Below, in pieces: positions 14,104 through 21,245 of a stretch of 21,247 nt of DNA. The position numbers were made by a program, and so were the translations under genes. The stretch's first letter is position 1; each line of letters begins with the position of its first letter. This DNA is from Minisyncoccota bacterium (GTDB taxonomy: Bacteria; Patescibacteriota; Minisyncoccia; Phycocordibacterales; UBA9973). The stretch is taken from positions 1 through 21,247 of the forward strand of contig JAGOOL010000006.1 in assembly GCA_017992485.1 (NCBI GenBank). Direction: 5' to 3'. The notes under the pieces are model-generated. The model was not told the origin of the DNA, did not search any database, and saw nothing but the letters and a program-made list of their open reading frames with translations.

Positions 14104-14271
14104 ATGACAATTCAGTTATTTCTTTCTACTATAAGTGACTCGATTGCTGCAATAGGATTGTGGTGGTTCCTCGGTTTGGTTATTATCGACATCATCCTTT
14201 GGAGAATCCATCCAGCTGTCGGTACAATCGGAGCGCTCATTATCCTCGCATACTTACTCAACTTTTTCTAG
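14104..14271 (+). CDS. 55-aa membrane protein upstream of the DedA gene
   Basis: A 56-codon frame (ATG to TAG) reads MTIQLFLSTISDSIAAIGLW followed by two hydrophobic helices (about 17-32 and 38-55) separated by WRIHPAVGT. It has a promoter just upstream and ends 26 bases before the DedA start in the same direction, which supports it as the first gene of that operon. A longer frame that joins this region to DedA lies in another phase and is not used. I recognise no family. Confidence 0.62.
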   Translation: MTIQLFLSTISDSIAAIGLWWFLGLVIIDIILWRIHPAVGTIGALIILAYLLNFF

Positions 14272-14297
14272 ATAATTTACAAATACTTTCAACTACC

Positions 14298-14918
14298 ATG
14301 TTTAGCATTGAAACCTTCTCCACGCTCGGACTACTCGGTCTAGCTATTGCTATCTTTGCTGAAACTGGCTTACTCGTTGGTATTCTTTTCCCGGGAGATA
14401 GTCTCATTTTTTCTTTTGGTATTTTGGCGGCTGTCGGCAAAATGTCATTTATCGGAACAATCATCGTTACCGCAGTTGCCTCATTTTTGGGCTACGAAGT
14501 TTCATACGTGCTCGGTAAAAAGTACGGAACGAAATTTTTCGAGAAAAAAGATTCAGGACTTATTTCGCTCAAGAGTATGGAGCGCGCTGAAAAATACTAT
14601 ACCCGTTTTGGTGTGCTGACACTTTTGTTCGCGCGATTTATTCCAGTGCTTCGTACTGTGGCTGGTCCACTTGCCGGTATTGGTAAAATGCATCGCCGTA
14701 CATTTACTATATACAATGCGATTGGTGCAATTATTTGGCCGGTTATCGTTGCCGGTATGGGTTACTTCTTTGGACAGCTCGTTCCAAATCCGGATCGCTA
14801 CATAATGCCGATTATTCTTTTTGTTGTGAGCCTATCTGTTATTGCACCGTTTTTAATCAGCCTCTATCACAAGCACCAGCAGAAGCGTAAAAAAAATAAA
14901 GATAATAAAGAAAATTAG
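14298..14918 (+). CDS. DedA-family membrane protein (VTT domain)
   Basis: 206 aa from the ATG at 14298; the frame opens further upstream at 14160, but those residues overlap the 55-aa gene. Family signatures are FAETGLLVGILFPGDSLIF (20-38), the conserved GYEVSYVLGKKYG (65-77) and FARFIPVLRTVAGPLAG (111-127), the F.RF.P..R motif typical of DedA proteins. Members are inner-membrane proteins implicated in lipid transport, including undecaprenyl-phosphate recycling, and in membrane potential. The last residues are a Lys-rich cytoplasmic tail. It is followed after one base by the methyltransferase gene, so the two are cotranscribed. Confidence 0.93.
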   Translation: MFSIETFSTLGLLGLAIAIFAETGLLVGILFPGDSLIFSFGILAAVGKMSFIGTIIVTAVASFLGYEVSYVLGKKYGTKFFEKKDSGLISLKSMERAEKYYTRFGVLTLLFARFIPVLRTVAGPLAGIGKMHRRTFTIYNAIGAIIWPVIVAGMGYFFGQLVPNPDRYIMPIILFVVSLSVIAPFLISLYHKHQQKRKKNKDNKEN

Positions 14919-14919
14919 T

Positions 14920-15828
14920 ATGTCAGAGTACGAACTTATCGATTCTGGAGAAGGAGAGAAGCTTGAGCGTATTGGTAGCGTTGTTGTTCGTCGACCGGAT
15001 CCGGAAGCATTGTGGCACAAAGCATTCACTGGTACAGAAAAAAATAGTGATGGTAAAAATCCCTGGGACGATGCGGACATTACTTTTGATCGCGTTGATT
15101 CAAAAACAGGTAGCTGGCGAAAAAAGGCCGGCTCAAAAACAGCAGTTCCAGATACGTGGCAGATTGAACACGGTGGATTACTTTTTCATATTCGACCAAC
15201 GTCGTTTAAGCACGTCGGTATTTTCCCTGAGCAGATAAGTAATTGGGAATTTATTATGAAGGTGATTCAGCATACTGGCAGAGCAGGCGCGACGGGTGAG
15301 GCGAGCGAAAAAATAAATGTCTTAAATCTTTTTGGTTACACAGGAGGTGCAACGCTCGCTGCTGCTAAAGCCGGCGCCGAAGTTACTCATGTTGATGCCT
15401 CAAAACCGGTGATCGAATGGGCGAAAGAAAATGCTGAACTCAATAAACTTAGTGACGCGCCGATTCGCTGGATCATCGATGATGCGCTCGTTTTTGTGAA
15501 GCGCGAAGTAAAGCGTGGTAAAAAGTATGATGGTATCGTTATGGACCCGCCGGCTTTTGGCCGCGGTCCGGACGGGGAAACCTGGAAAATCGAAGAACAA
15601 TTTCTCGAACTTTTTGATGCGTGCAGATCGCTCCTTTCTGATAAACCGCTTTTCTTTATTATTTCCGGCTATGCATCCGGTTACTCAGCGCTCGCATTTG
15701 GCAATTGCCTCAAGCAAGTCGAACAACAGTACGGCGGGGAGACACAAGTCCTTGAACTTGTCTTGAAAGAAAATTCAGCTCGAAGTGCTTTGCTTCCGGC
15801 AGGTGTGACGGCTCGTTGGAGAGCGTAA
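14920..15828 (+). CDS. Class I SAM-dependent methyltransferase, RlmI/COG1092-like
   Basis: 302 aa. The SAM-binding motif I is LNLFGYTGGATLAAAKAGAE (135-154) with acidic Asp159 at the end of the second strand, and the catalytic DPPAFGRG (209-216) is the DPP motif of nucleic-acid methyltransferases. The upstream FKHVGIFPEQISNW (96-109) is characteristic of the COG1092/PF10672 branch, which includes the 23S rRNA cytosine methyltransferase RlmI. The PUA domain of full RlmI is missing, as in shorter relatives. The target is therefore probably rRNA, but this is by family only. The start is one base after the DedA stop. The stop abuts the convergent phosphoesterase gene with no gap and no visible terminator. 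Confidence 0.88.
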   Translation: MSEYELIDSGEGEKLERIGSVVVRRPDPEALWHKAFTGTEKNSDGKNPWDDADITFDRVDSKTGSWRKKAGSKTAVPDTWQIEHGGLLFHIRPTSFKHVGIFPEQISNWEFIMKVIQHTGRAGATGEASEKINVLNLFGYTGGATLAAAKAGAEVTHVDASKPVIEWAKENAELNKLSDAPIRWIIDDALVFVKREVKRGKKYDGIVMDPPAFGRGPDGETWKIEEQFLELFDACRSLLSDKPLFFIISGYASGYSALAFGNCLKQVEQQYGGETQVLELVLKENSARSALLPAGVTARWRA

Positions 15829-16950
15829 CTATTTTATACGAAGCACAACAACTTCGGGATTGGTGCCGAGTCGCAATGGAGACATAGCAGTGCCAACGCC
15901 ACAGGTTGTGATTGCTACACTTTTTGTTCCGACACTGTTGTCACGAACCGTAACTCCATAGGTAAATTCTTTATAAATACTTTTAACAAGTATCGTAAGC
16001 GGGAAAAATTGTCCGCAGTGAGTATGTCCGGAAACAATGAGCGAAACGCCAGCATCGAGGAGTGCAGGTGAGTTTGTTGGATCATGTAAAATAGCAATTG
16101 TCGGATCTGCAGCATTGAACCCTGCTGCGACGAGTCGCTTACTTGTTGCGTCTTTTGATTCTTGACGATAGTCGAGTCCGAGAATTGTCGTACCGTTTAT
16201 TGTCGTTACTTCATCGACAAGCGTTGTGACGAGCGGACGAACAGCTGGATAGAATTTCTCCGGTTCACGATTGTAACCCTCGTGGTTGCCCGGCGTATAG
16301 ACAGTGCCGAATGTAGATTGAATGCCGGCGAGTGGCGCCAAGCCTTTTGCGTAGTTGAAGATTGGACCATCAATTAAATCACCGGCAATCAACACAAGGT
16401 CCGGTTTTTGTTCATTTATTTTTCTAACAACTTTTTGCATAAAATGCGCGCTCCGAACAACGCCGAGGTGCGTATCGGAAACAAGTACGATATTTTTACC
16501 TGACCAGGCTGCTGAAAGGGCGGGAGCATCGATCTCATACGTTACGACGCGTGGCATTGTCGCATTGATGATGCCAAAAGCTGTAGCCCCGGCAGCAATG
16601 ACAATAGAAATAATAGCGAGTGGCGTCATGGTGAACGGATGCCCAAAACTTGTAGCCAAAAGATTGATGATGGTGAGTAGTACTGTTGCCATGAATAAGT
16701 AAATGAGGATGGGCAGCCATGTCACCGTAATGATATAGAAGAATGTATTGATTGAACTATTAATAAAACTACCGATTGCCATCGTTAACAAGAGAACGAT
16801 TGGCATTAAAACAAAAATCCAGCCGACAATCTGTCTAGCATGGGGAGTGGTAATAACACCAAAGATACTGGCGGCTTTAAAGATAGCAAAAGACACACCG
16901 ACAATGAGTGCGAGGAAGGGGATGAGGAAAAACAAAAAGGATAATTTCAT
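15829..16950 (-). CDS. Membrane-anchored metallophosphoesterase
   Basis: 373 aa. Four or five hydrophobic segments (about 3-30, 40-62, 69-100, 108-130) lead into a calcineurin-like phosphoesterase domain with the full metal-binding series: SDTHLG (Asp159, His161), AGDLIDG (Asp191), GNHEGY (Asn222, His223), a later LHD and SGHTHCGQ. This layout matches the YkuE/YaeI-like group, in which some members act on lipid or cell-wall precursors; the substrate here is unknown. The domain follows an even or odd number of helices that I cannot fix, so its side of the membrane is uncertain. TATACT (16958-16963) lies seven bases before the ATG. It diverges from the MFS gene across 41 bases. Confidence 0.93.
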   Translation of the reverse strand: MKLSFLFFLIPFLALIVGVSFAIFKAASIFGVITTPHARQIVGWIFVLMPIVLLLTMAIGSFINSSINTFFYIITVTWLPILIYLFMATVLLTIINLLATSFGHPFTMTPLAIISIVIAAGATAFGIINATMPRVVTYEIDAPALSAAWSGKNIVLVSDTHLGVVRSAHFMQKVVRKINEQKPDLVLIAGDLIDGPIFNYAKGLAPLAGIQSTFGTVYTPGNHEGYNREPEKFYPAVRPLVTTLVDEVTTINGTTILGLDYRQESKDATSKRLVAAGFNAADPTIAILHDPTNSPALLDAGVSLIVSGHTHCGQFFPLTILVKSIYKEFTYGVTVRDNSVGTKSVAITTCGVGTAMSPLRLGTNPEVVVLRIK

Positions 16951-16954
16951 ACCA

Positions 16955-16982
16955 TTGAGTATAACAATTAATCTGTTAGAAT
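16955..16982. promoter_or_regulatory. Overlapping divergent promoters, phosphoesterase and MFS genes
   Basis: Plus strand: TTGAGT (16955-16960), 16-base spacer, TAGAAT (16977-16982) with extended TGT, nine bases before ATG 16992. Minus strand: TATACT (16958-16963), seven bases before ATG 16950. The minus -10 overlaps the plus -35. Confidence 0.5.
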
Positions 16983-16991
16983 AGCCAAGTT

Positions 16992-18215
16992 ATGAAAAGA
17001 AGCCATTGGTTTCTGTTTTTGACCATATTTATCGACATGCTCGGTGTGGGAATCCTGATTCCGATCCTTCCACAACTCCTCGGTGTGCCGGGGTCGCAAT
17101 ATTTTCTCCTTGATCCGTCCAAAGCCGACCTCGGCCTTATTTACTTAGGTCTTTTAACTGCCAGTTATCCGCTCGCGATCTTTTTTGCTTCGCCGGTACT
17201 CGGTGCTCTCTCAGACAAATACGGACGTCGCCCAATTCTCCTTATTTCTATCTTGGGTACAGCGCTTTCATATATTGTGTTTGGTATCGCTATTGTTTTA
17301 AAAAATATTCCACTACTCTTTATCTCTCGTATTGTGGATGGTGTGACCGGCGGAAATATCGCCGTTGCTCAAGCGGCAGTTGCAGATACGACCGAACCCA
17401 AAGATCGTGTACGAGTTTTCGGTATCATGGGTGCTATTTGGGGTATTGGGTTTGTACTCGGTCCTTACATCGGTGGCAAGCTAACCAACCATGAGCTCGT
17501 TTCTTGGTTCTCGTCGTCAACTCCGTTTTTCTTTGCAGCGATACTATCGCTCCTCAACGTCATTTCTATCTTCTACTACTTCAAAGAAACAAACCACACG
17601 CGACAAACGGAGCGCAAGATTGATTTCTTTGGTGCAATAAAAAATATTACAAAAGCTAGAAACTATGGTTCGCTCCGCAATTTATTTCTCGTTTCATTTA
17701 TCTTTAATGCCGGCTTCACATTCTTTACTTCATTTTTCAACGTGTATGTCTCCCGCAAATTCGGTTTTACGGCAAATGATGTCGGTAACTTTTTCGGTTT
17801 CGTTGGCATCTGTATTATTTTCGCGCAGCTCGTTGTCGTCCCGATTATCTCTCGACGTTTTCCTGATTGGAAGACGCTGAAGTGGGCGTATTTATTTGCG
17901 GCAATTGGTTTGGCGCTGACACTCTTTGCGAACACGCCGCTCGCGCTTTATGCGCTCATTTTGCCATTCGCTATTCCACATAGTTTGCAGGCTGCGAACT
18001 ATACTTCGCTTTTGACTCGCACCGCAAAAGACGCCGACCGTGGGGAAGTGCTCGGTATTAATACTTCTGTTATTTCAGTTGCCCAGGCTATTCCACCACT
18101 CATTGCCGGCGGTGTGGCTGCACTAGTTGCGCCTTGGACACCGATTGCAATAGCGGCGGTCTTGATTTTTATTGCCGGTATTGTCTTTCGTCGCAAAGCG
18201 GCAAGCCTGGCCTAA
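16992..18215 (+). CDS. MFS transporter, TetA-like drug:H+ antiporter branch
   Basis: 407 aa with about twelve helices. Signature motif A follows helix 2 (GALSDKYGRRPILL, about 72-85), Asp15 lies in helix 1 (TIFIDMLGVGILIPILP), and the helix 4-5 region reads SRIVDGVTGGNIAVAQAAVAD, as in the DHA1/TetA branch of 12-helix exporters. A central loop with KETNHTRQTERK separates the two halves. It probably exports small molecules in exchange for protons. Substrate cannot be told from sequence, and sequence likeness to TetA does not show tetracycline resistance. Confidence 0.92.
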   Translation: MKRSHWFLFLTIFIDMLGVGILIPILPQLLGVPGSQYFLLDPSKADLGLIYLGLLTASYPLAIFFASPVLGALSDKYGRRPILLISILGTALSYIVFGIAIVLKNIPLLFISRIVDGVTGGNIAVAQAAVADTTEPKDRVRVFGIMGAIWGIGFVLGPYIGGKLTNHELVSWFSSSTPFFFAAILSLLNVISIFYYFKETNHTRQTERKIDFFGAIKNITKARNYGSLRNLFLVSFIFNAGFTFFTSFFNVYVSRKFGFTANDVGNFFGFVGICIIFAQLVVVPIISRRFPDWKTLKWAYLFAAIGLALTLFANTPLALYALILPFAIPHSLQAANYTSLLTRTAKDADRGEVLGINTSVISVAQAIPPLIAGGVAALVAPWTPIAIAAVLIFIAGIVFRRKAASLA

Positions 18216-18222
18216 AATCGTG

Positions 18223-18228
18223 TATACT
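18223..18228 (+). promoter_or_regulatory. -10 element that bears on the FKBP start
   Basis: TATACT ends two bases before ATG 18231 but eight before the in-frame ATG 18237. If it is the promoter, translation probably begins at the second ATG. Confidence 0.35.
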
Positions 18229-18230
18229 TT

Positions 18231-18689
18231 ATGAGTATGAAAAAAACAATTGTTTCAATCATTATTATCATAGCCGTCATCGTCGTTGGCTGGCTACTTA
18301 TGAAATCAAATAATAGTACAGGTATGAATGACAATCAGCAGCAGGTCTACGAAAACATTTTAGCGGACGGTAAATTAAAGACACAGACAACAGAAAAAGG
18401 TTCCGGTGCAGAATCAAAAATTGGCGACAAGGTTACTGTTAACTACACAGGGATGCTCGAAAACGGTACGGTCTTTGACTCAAGTATTCCACGCGGTGAA
18501 CCATTTAGCTTTACACTCGGCGATGGTCGCGTTATTCAGGGCTGGGAACTCGGTGTTCTCGGTATGAAGGTTGGTGAAAAGCGCCGCCTCAATATTGCTC
18601 CTGAACTCGGCTACGGCGATGCAGATCTCGGTTCAATCCCACCAAATTCAACACTCATTTTTGACGTTGAACTCCTTGCAATAAATTAA
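18231..18689 (+). CDS. Membrane-anchored FKBP-type peptidyl-prolyl isomerase
   Basis: 152 aa. Residues 7-24 form one hydrophobic anchor (TIVSIIIIIAVIVVGWLL), followed by a linker and an FKBP domain (about 58-152) with VNYTGMLENGTVFDSS, FTLGDGRVIQGWELGVLGMK and RRLNIAPELGYG. Key pocket residues of the family (Tyr72, Asp83, Phe93, Val101, Ile102, Trp105, Tyr128) are present. It should catalyse proline isomerisation during folding of exported proteins, outside the membrane. Two ATGs two codons apart compete as the start; the second (18237) fits the promoter better. The gene lies 15 bases after the MFS gene and 22 before the SIMPL gene. Confidence 0.95.
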   Translation: MSMKKTIVSIIIIIAVIVVGWLLMKSNNSTGMNDNQQQVYENILADGKLKTQTTEKGSGAESKIGDKVTVNYTGMLENGTVFDSSIPRGEPFSFTLGDGRVIQGWELGVLGMKVGEKRRLNIAPELGYGDADLGSIPPNSTLIFDVELLAIN

Positions 18690-18711
18690 CAGGTAGCTCG
18701 TCATCACTAGC

Positions 18712-19497
18712 ATGATTACAGATATACAGAAGAAGAGAATTGTCGGAGGAGTACTAGCTTTCCTCGCGGTGATTTCATTGTATTTTATAGTGAAACTTAT
18801 CAACGAGATCCGTACAGGCCAGTACATTGGTACAAAGGACACTCCTAGTACGATTACGGTCAACGGCGATGGCGAAGTCTATGCGACAGCAGACATTGCT
18901 ACACTCACATTTACGGCGCGTGGTCAGGGTGCAACTGTTAAGATTGCTCAAGAAAAAGAAACTGCAATCATCAACAAAGCAGTTGAGTATCTCAAGGAAA
19001 AAGGAATTGCAGAAAAAGATATCAAGACAAGCAATTACAATCTCCAGCCACAGTACGACTACGGCAATTGTTCGAGCGGCTACTGCCCAACTCGTACACC
19101 AAAGATTTCTGGGTATGACGCAAGTCAGACAGTTGATATCAAGATTCGCGACATCGATACTGTCGGTGATATTCTTACTGGCCTCGGCACAGCAGGTGTT
19201 ACTGAACTTTCTGGTCCAAACTTTACGATTGATAACCAAGACGCGCTCAAAGATGATGCACGCGAAATGGCGATCAAAGAGGCTGAAGCAAAAGCTAAGA
19301 AGCTCGCTCATGACCTCGGCGTCGACATCGTTCGGGTTACTAGCTTCCAAGAATCAACTGGCGGCTACTATCCGATGATGTCGTACGATGCGAAAGCTGA
19401 ACTCCAATCAGCCGGAGCACCAGCGACAAATCCAGTTGTTCCAGCAGGGGAGAATAAAATCTTGGTCAACGTAACGGTTACGTACGAGATTCGCTAA
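18712..19497 (+). CDS. Membrane-anchored SIMPL-domain (DUF541) protein
   Basis: 261 aa. One N-terminal helix (about 10-30) anchors a SIMPL domain recognisable by TITVNGDGEVYATADIATLT, the internal segment DIKTSNYNLQPQYDY and a C-terminal NKILVNVTVTYEI strand. Bacterial relatives (for example BP26/Omp28) form ring-like channels or oligomers in the envelope and are linked to stress tolerance. The insert YDYGNCSSGYCPTR holds two cysteines five residues apart that could form a disulfide outside the cell. Position after the anchored FKBP suggests a shared envelope transcript. No good ribosome-binding site precedes the ATG. Confidence 0.92.
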   Translation: MITDIQKKRIVGGVLAFLAVISLYFIVKLINEIRTGQYIGTKDTPSTITVNGDGEVYATADIATLTFTARGQGATVKIAQEKETAIINKAVEYLKEKGIAEKDIKTSNYNLQPQYDYGNCSSGYCPTRTPKISGYDASQTVDIKIRDIDTVGDILTGLGTAGVTELSGPNFTIDNQDALKDDAREMAIKEAEAKAKKLAHDLGVDIVRVTSFQESTGGYYPMMSYDAKAELQSAGAPATNPVVPAGENKILVNVTVTYEIR

Positions 19498-19539
19498 CGA
19501 GTAATTCAAATACAAACAGTTTCGTAAAATTCAGAAATA

Positions 19540-19572
19540 AAAAAGCCGCGTCCTAATGGATGCGGTTTTTTG
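19540..19572. terminator. Two-way intrinsic terminator after the SIMPL gene
   Basis: CCGCGTCC pairs with GGATGCGG (one G-T) around TAAT, with A6 before and T6 after. It serves convergent genes ending at 19497 and 19574. Confidence 0.9.
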
Positions 19573-19573
19573 G

Positions 19574-19942
19574 TTACTCATTGCTGTATCTTTCTATGTC
19601 AGCTCTAATCTTGCGATGGATATTTTTGAAGTGACCGTGCCACAACATAAAACAAATCGGCAAAGAGCAGAAACATAAAAATAGAAATGAGTATGCGATA
19701 CCTTGGTCAGCCGGGGAAATTAATTGCTGTACATCTGGGGAAAGGTGTTCTCCTCCTACTGTGTACGAAACCCAGACAATAAGGTTTGCGACTGCAATTG
19801 TCAAAAGTAAGTTGATAATAATCATTTGTTTAAATCTCCTGATCATCACTCTTTTGATTATCTCGTCGTGTTTTGCGAAGATTATTCGGGCTTTACCAAA
19901 GAAGTCTTCCGTAGATGACTCGTTTACATGTTTGCGTACCAT
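19574..19942 (-). CDS. 122-aa two-helix membrane protein
   Basis: A charged N-terminus (MVRKHVNESSTEDFFGKARI, then about 20 more polar residues) is followed by two hydrophobic helices (about 39-60 and 82-101) and a basic tail (HGHFKNIHRKIRADIERYSN). The loop between the helices is about 20 residues. Both ends should be cytoplasmic. No family is recognised. A strong promoter lies upstream with a leader of about 30 bases, and a terminator follows, so it is monocistronic. Confidence 0.75.
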   Translation of the reverse strand: MVRKHVNESSTEDFFGKARIIFAKHDEIIKRVMIRRFKQMIIINLLLTIAVANLIVWVSYTVGGEHLSPDVQQLISPADQGIAYSFLFLCFCSLPICFMLWHGHFKNIHRKIRADIERYSNE

Positions 19943-19974
19943 CGGTCTATATTTAGTAAGAATGTGTTGTTAAA

Positions 19975-20002
19975 ACTATACACTTATATATTTTATTGTC
20001 AA
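19975..20002 (-). promoter_or_regulatory. Promoter of the 122-aa protein gene
   Basis: Minus strand: consensus TTGACA (19997-20002), 16-base spacer, TATAGT (19975-19980). This is the closest to consensus in the window. Confidence 0.7.
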
Positions 20003-20004
20003 GA

Positions 20005-20034
20005 TTTACAACGCGCACAAGAGGAGCATACTTT
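20005..20034 (+). promoter_or_regulatory. Promoter of the exported four-cysteine protein gene
   Basis: TTTACA (20005-20010), 18-base spacer, TACTTT (20029-20034), six bases before ATG 20041. It is divergent to, and adjoins, the promoter at 19975-20002. Confidence 0.4.
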
Positions 20035-20040
20035 ACGCAT

Positions 20041-20376
20041 ATGAAAAAAGCATTACCATTGGTCCTTGTGGCAAGTTTCGCTCTATTACTCGTTATGGGT
20101 TTCCATTTTTCAGTAGCAAATGCACGACATATACCATTTTGTCCCATTGAGTGTTCTGTTTATGTGGCAGACGATGGCAGTGTTCTCCTTGCTCCACTAG
20201 CAAGTGATGGCAACTACATTGAAAAAGCTAATCTCGATGGCACCACGTATGTTCGCCAAGAGATGGAATCTAAGGTTTCAGAAACATTGGTTAAAAAGCT
20301 CTGTGTTGATAGCTGCATGATCTACAAGATTGACGGAGAAGACGCAGTAGCTGCATACAAGGCATCTATACAATAA
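20041..20376 (+). CDS. Exported 111-aa protein with two CX3C pairs
   Basis: The start is the ATG at 20041; an upstream TTG extension adds a non-signal-like leader. Residues 1-28 are a classic signal peptide (MKKALPLVLVASFALLLVMG, then a VANA cleavage site). The mature part is about 83 residues with four cysteines as two CX3C pairs, CPIEC (34-38) and CVDSC (88-92), consistent with two disulfides. No catalytic motif is seen and no family is recognised. It probably acts outside the cell or at its surface. It is followed by a structured terminator before secE. Confidence 0.75.
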   Translation: MKKALPLVLVASFALLLVMGFHFSVANARHIPFCPIECSVYVADDGSVLLAPLASDGNYIEKANLDGTTYVRQEMESKVSETLVKKLCVDSCMIYKIDGEDAVAAYKASIQ

Positions 20377-20383
20377 GTTTAAT

Positions 20384-20448
20384 GGTCTAATTGACCAAAA
20401 AGCCGTTCCGAGGTATCCTAAAGATACCGTCCCCCGGGGCGGCTTTTT
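20384..20448 (+). terminator. Composite hairpin terminator or secE leader structure
   Basis: A small hairpin (GGTC TAATT GACC, 20384-20396) abuts a larger one: 20397-20410 pairs fully with 20435-20448 (14 pairs, two G-T), enclosing an inner hairpin GGTATC/GATACC (20412-20428). The right arm ends in T5. It can end the upstream transcript; because it lies 36 bases before secE it could also attenuate secE-nusG. Confidence 0.75.
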
Positions 20449-20483
20449 AGTAAGAGAAATTACCGCCCAGGCGGCCAAAACAT

Positions 20484-20666
20484 ATGAAAGCACTCAACTA
20501 CATCAAGGCAACAAAGGAAGAAATGAAGCAGGTTAAGTGGCCAACTCGTAAAGAGGTTGTGGTTTCAACACTTGCAGTTATGCTTATTTCAGTCGGCGTC
20601 GCTTACTTCCTCTGGGTTTTCGACACACTATTCGCAGCAGGACTCGCAAAGCTTCTCGAACTCTAA
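20484..20666 (+). CDS. secE: Protein translocase subunit SecE
   Basis: 60 aa, typical of the short single-helix SecE of most bacteria. The amphipathic helix EEMKQVKWPTRKEVV contains the conserved KWPT..E signature, followed by one membrane helix (about 27-46, STLAVMLISVGVAYFLWVF). It clamps SecY in the Sec translocon. It is 33 bases upstream of nusG, the conserved bacterial order. GGCGG lies nine bases before the ATG. The tRNA-Trp gene often found just upstream in other bacteria is absent. Confidence 0.97.
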   Translation: MKALNYIKATKEEMKQVKWPTRKEVVVSTLAVMLISVGVAYFLWVFDTLFAAGLAKLLEL

Positions 20667-20699
20667 TTTATTATTTACTAATTACTTTTTAATCTCACT

Positions 20700-21245
20700 A
20701 TGGCTAAACAAGAAGCATCAGGACAGAGACATTGGTACGCAATTCATACTTATTCAGGCTATGAAAATGCTGTCATGAGAAATCTCCGTCAGCGTATCGA
20801 CTCGCTCGGTATGGAGGACAGAATTTTCAACGTCATCGTTCCTGTTGAAAAAAAGATTAAGATCAAGGGAGGCAAGCGTGTTGAGCAGGAAGAAAAGATC
20901 TATCCTGGTTACGTGCTCGTTGATATGATCGTGACTGATGATTCTTGGTTCGTCGTTCGAAACACTCCTCGTGTGACTGGTTTCGTCGGTGCTGGTGTTA
21001 ATCCGGTCCCACTTTCTCAGCCTGAGATCGACAACCTCTTCTCTCGCATGGGTGACCAGACCGTTACTCACAATATTGACCTCATCGTTGGCGAAACAGT
21101 TATGATCGCTGACGGTCCGTTCAAAGAACTCGAAGGTAAGATCTCAGCAGTTGATACAGATCGCGGCAAGGTTCGTGTTCTTGTTTCAATGTTCGGCCGC
21201 GAAACTCCGGTTGAGCTCGACTTCTTGCAGGTTAAGAAGCTCTAA
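20700..21245 (+). CDS. nusG: Transcription termination/antitermination factor NusG
   Basis: 181 aa, normal length and complete, ending two bases before the window edge. The NGN domain (about 10-118) has WYAIHTYSGYENAV, IKIKGGKRVEQEEKIYPGYV and NTPRVTGFVG, and the KOW domain (about 128-181) has VGETVMIADGPFKELEGKIS followed by a short GKVRVLVSMFGRETPVEL. It binds RNA polymerase and couples it to Rho or the ribosome. It is cotranscribed with secE, and ribosomal protein genes rplK-rplA would be expected next. TTTAAT lies six bases before the ATG, a weak match to the leaderless pattern. Confidence 0.97.
   Translation: MAKQEASGQRHWYAIHTYSGYENAVMRNLRQRIDSLGMEDRIFNVIVPVEKKIKIKGGKRVEQEEKIYPGYVLVDMIVTDDSWFVVRNTPRVTGFVGAGVNPVPLSQPEIDNLFSRMGDQTVTHNIDLIVGETVMIADGPFKELEGKISAVDTDRGKVRVLVSMFGRETPVELDFLQVKKL

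Noticed and set aside
14160..14297. N-terminal extension of the DedA frame
   Set aside because: It overlaps a better small membrane-protein frame in another phase, and DedA proteins normally start near the chosen ATG.
16992..18215. Tetracycline resistance gene
   Set aside because: The protein is TetA-like by motif A and general pattern only; many MFS exporters share this and substrate cannot be assigned.
18775..19350. 191-codon minus-strand frame opposite the SIMPL gene
   Set aside because: Cys- and Leu-rich antisense shadow of a clear SIMPL-domain gene.
20377..20483. tRNA-Trp in front of secE
   Set aside because: The folded region has no cloverleaf, no T-loop consensus and no CCA anticodon arm; it is better explained by nested hairpins.
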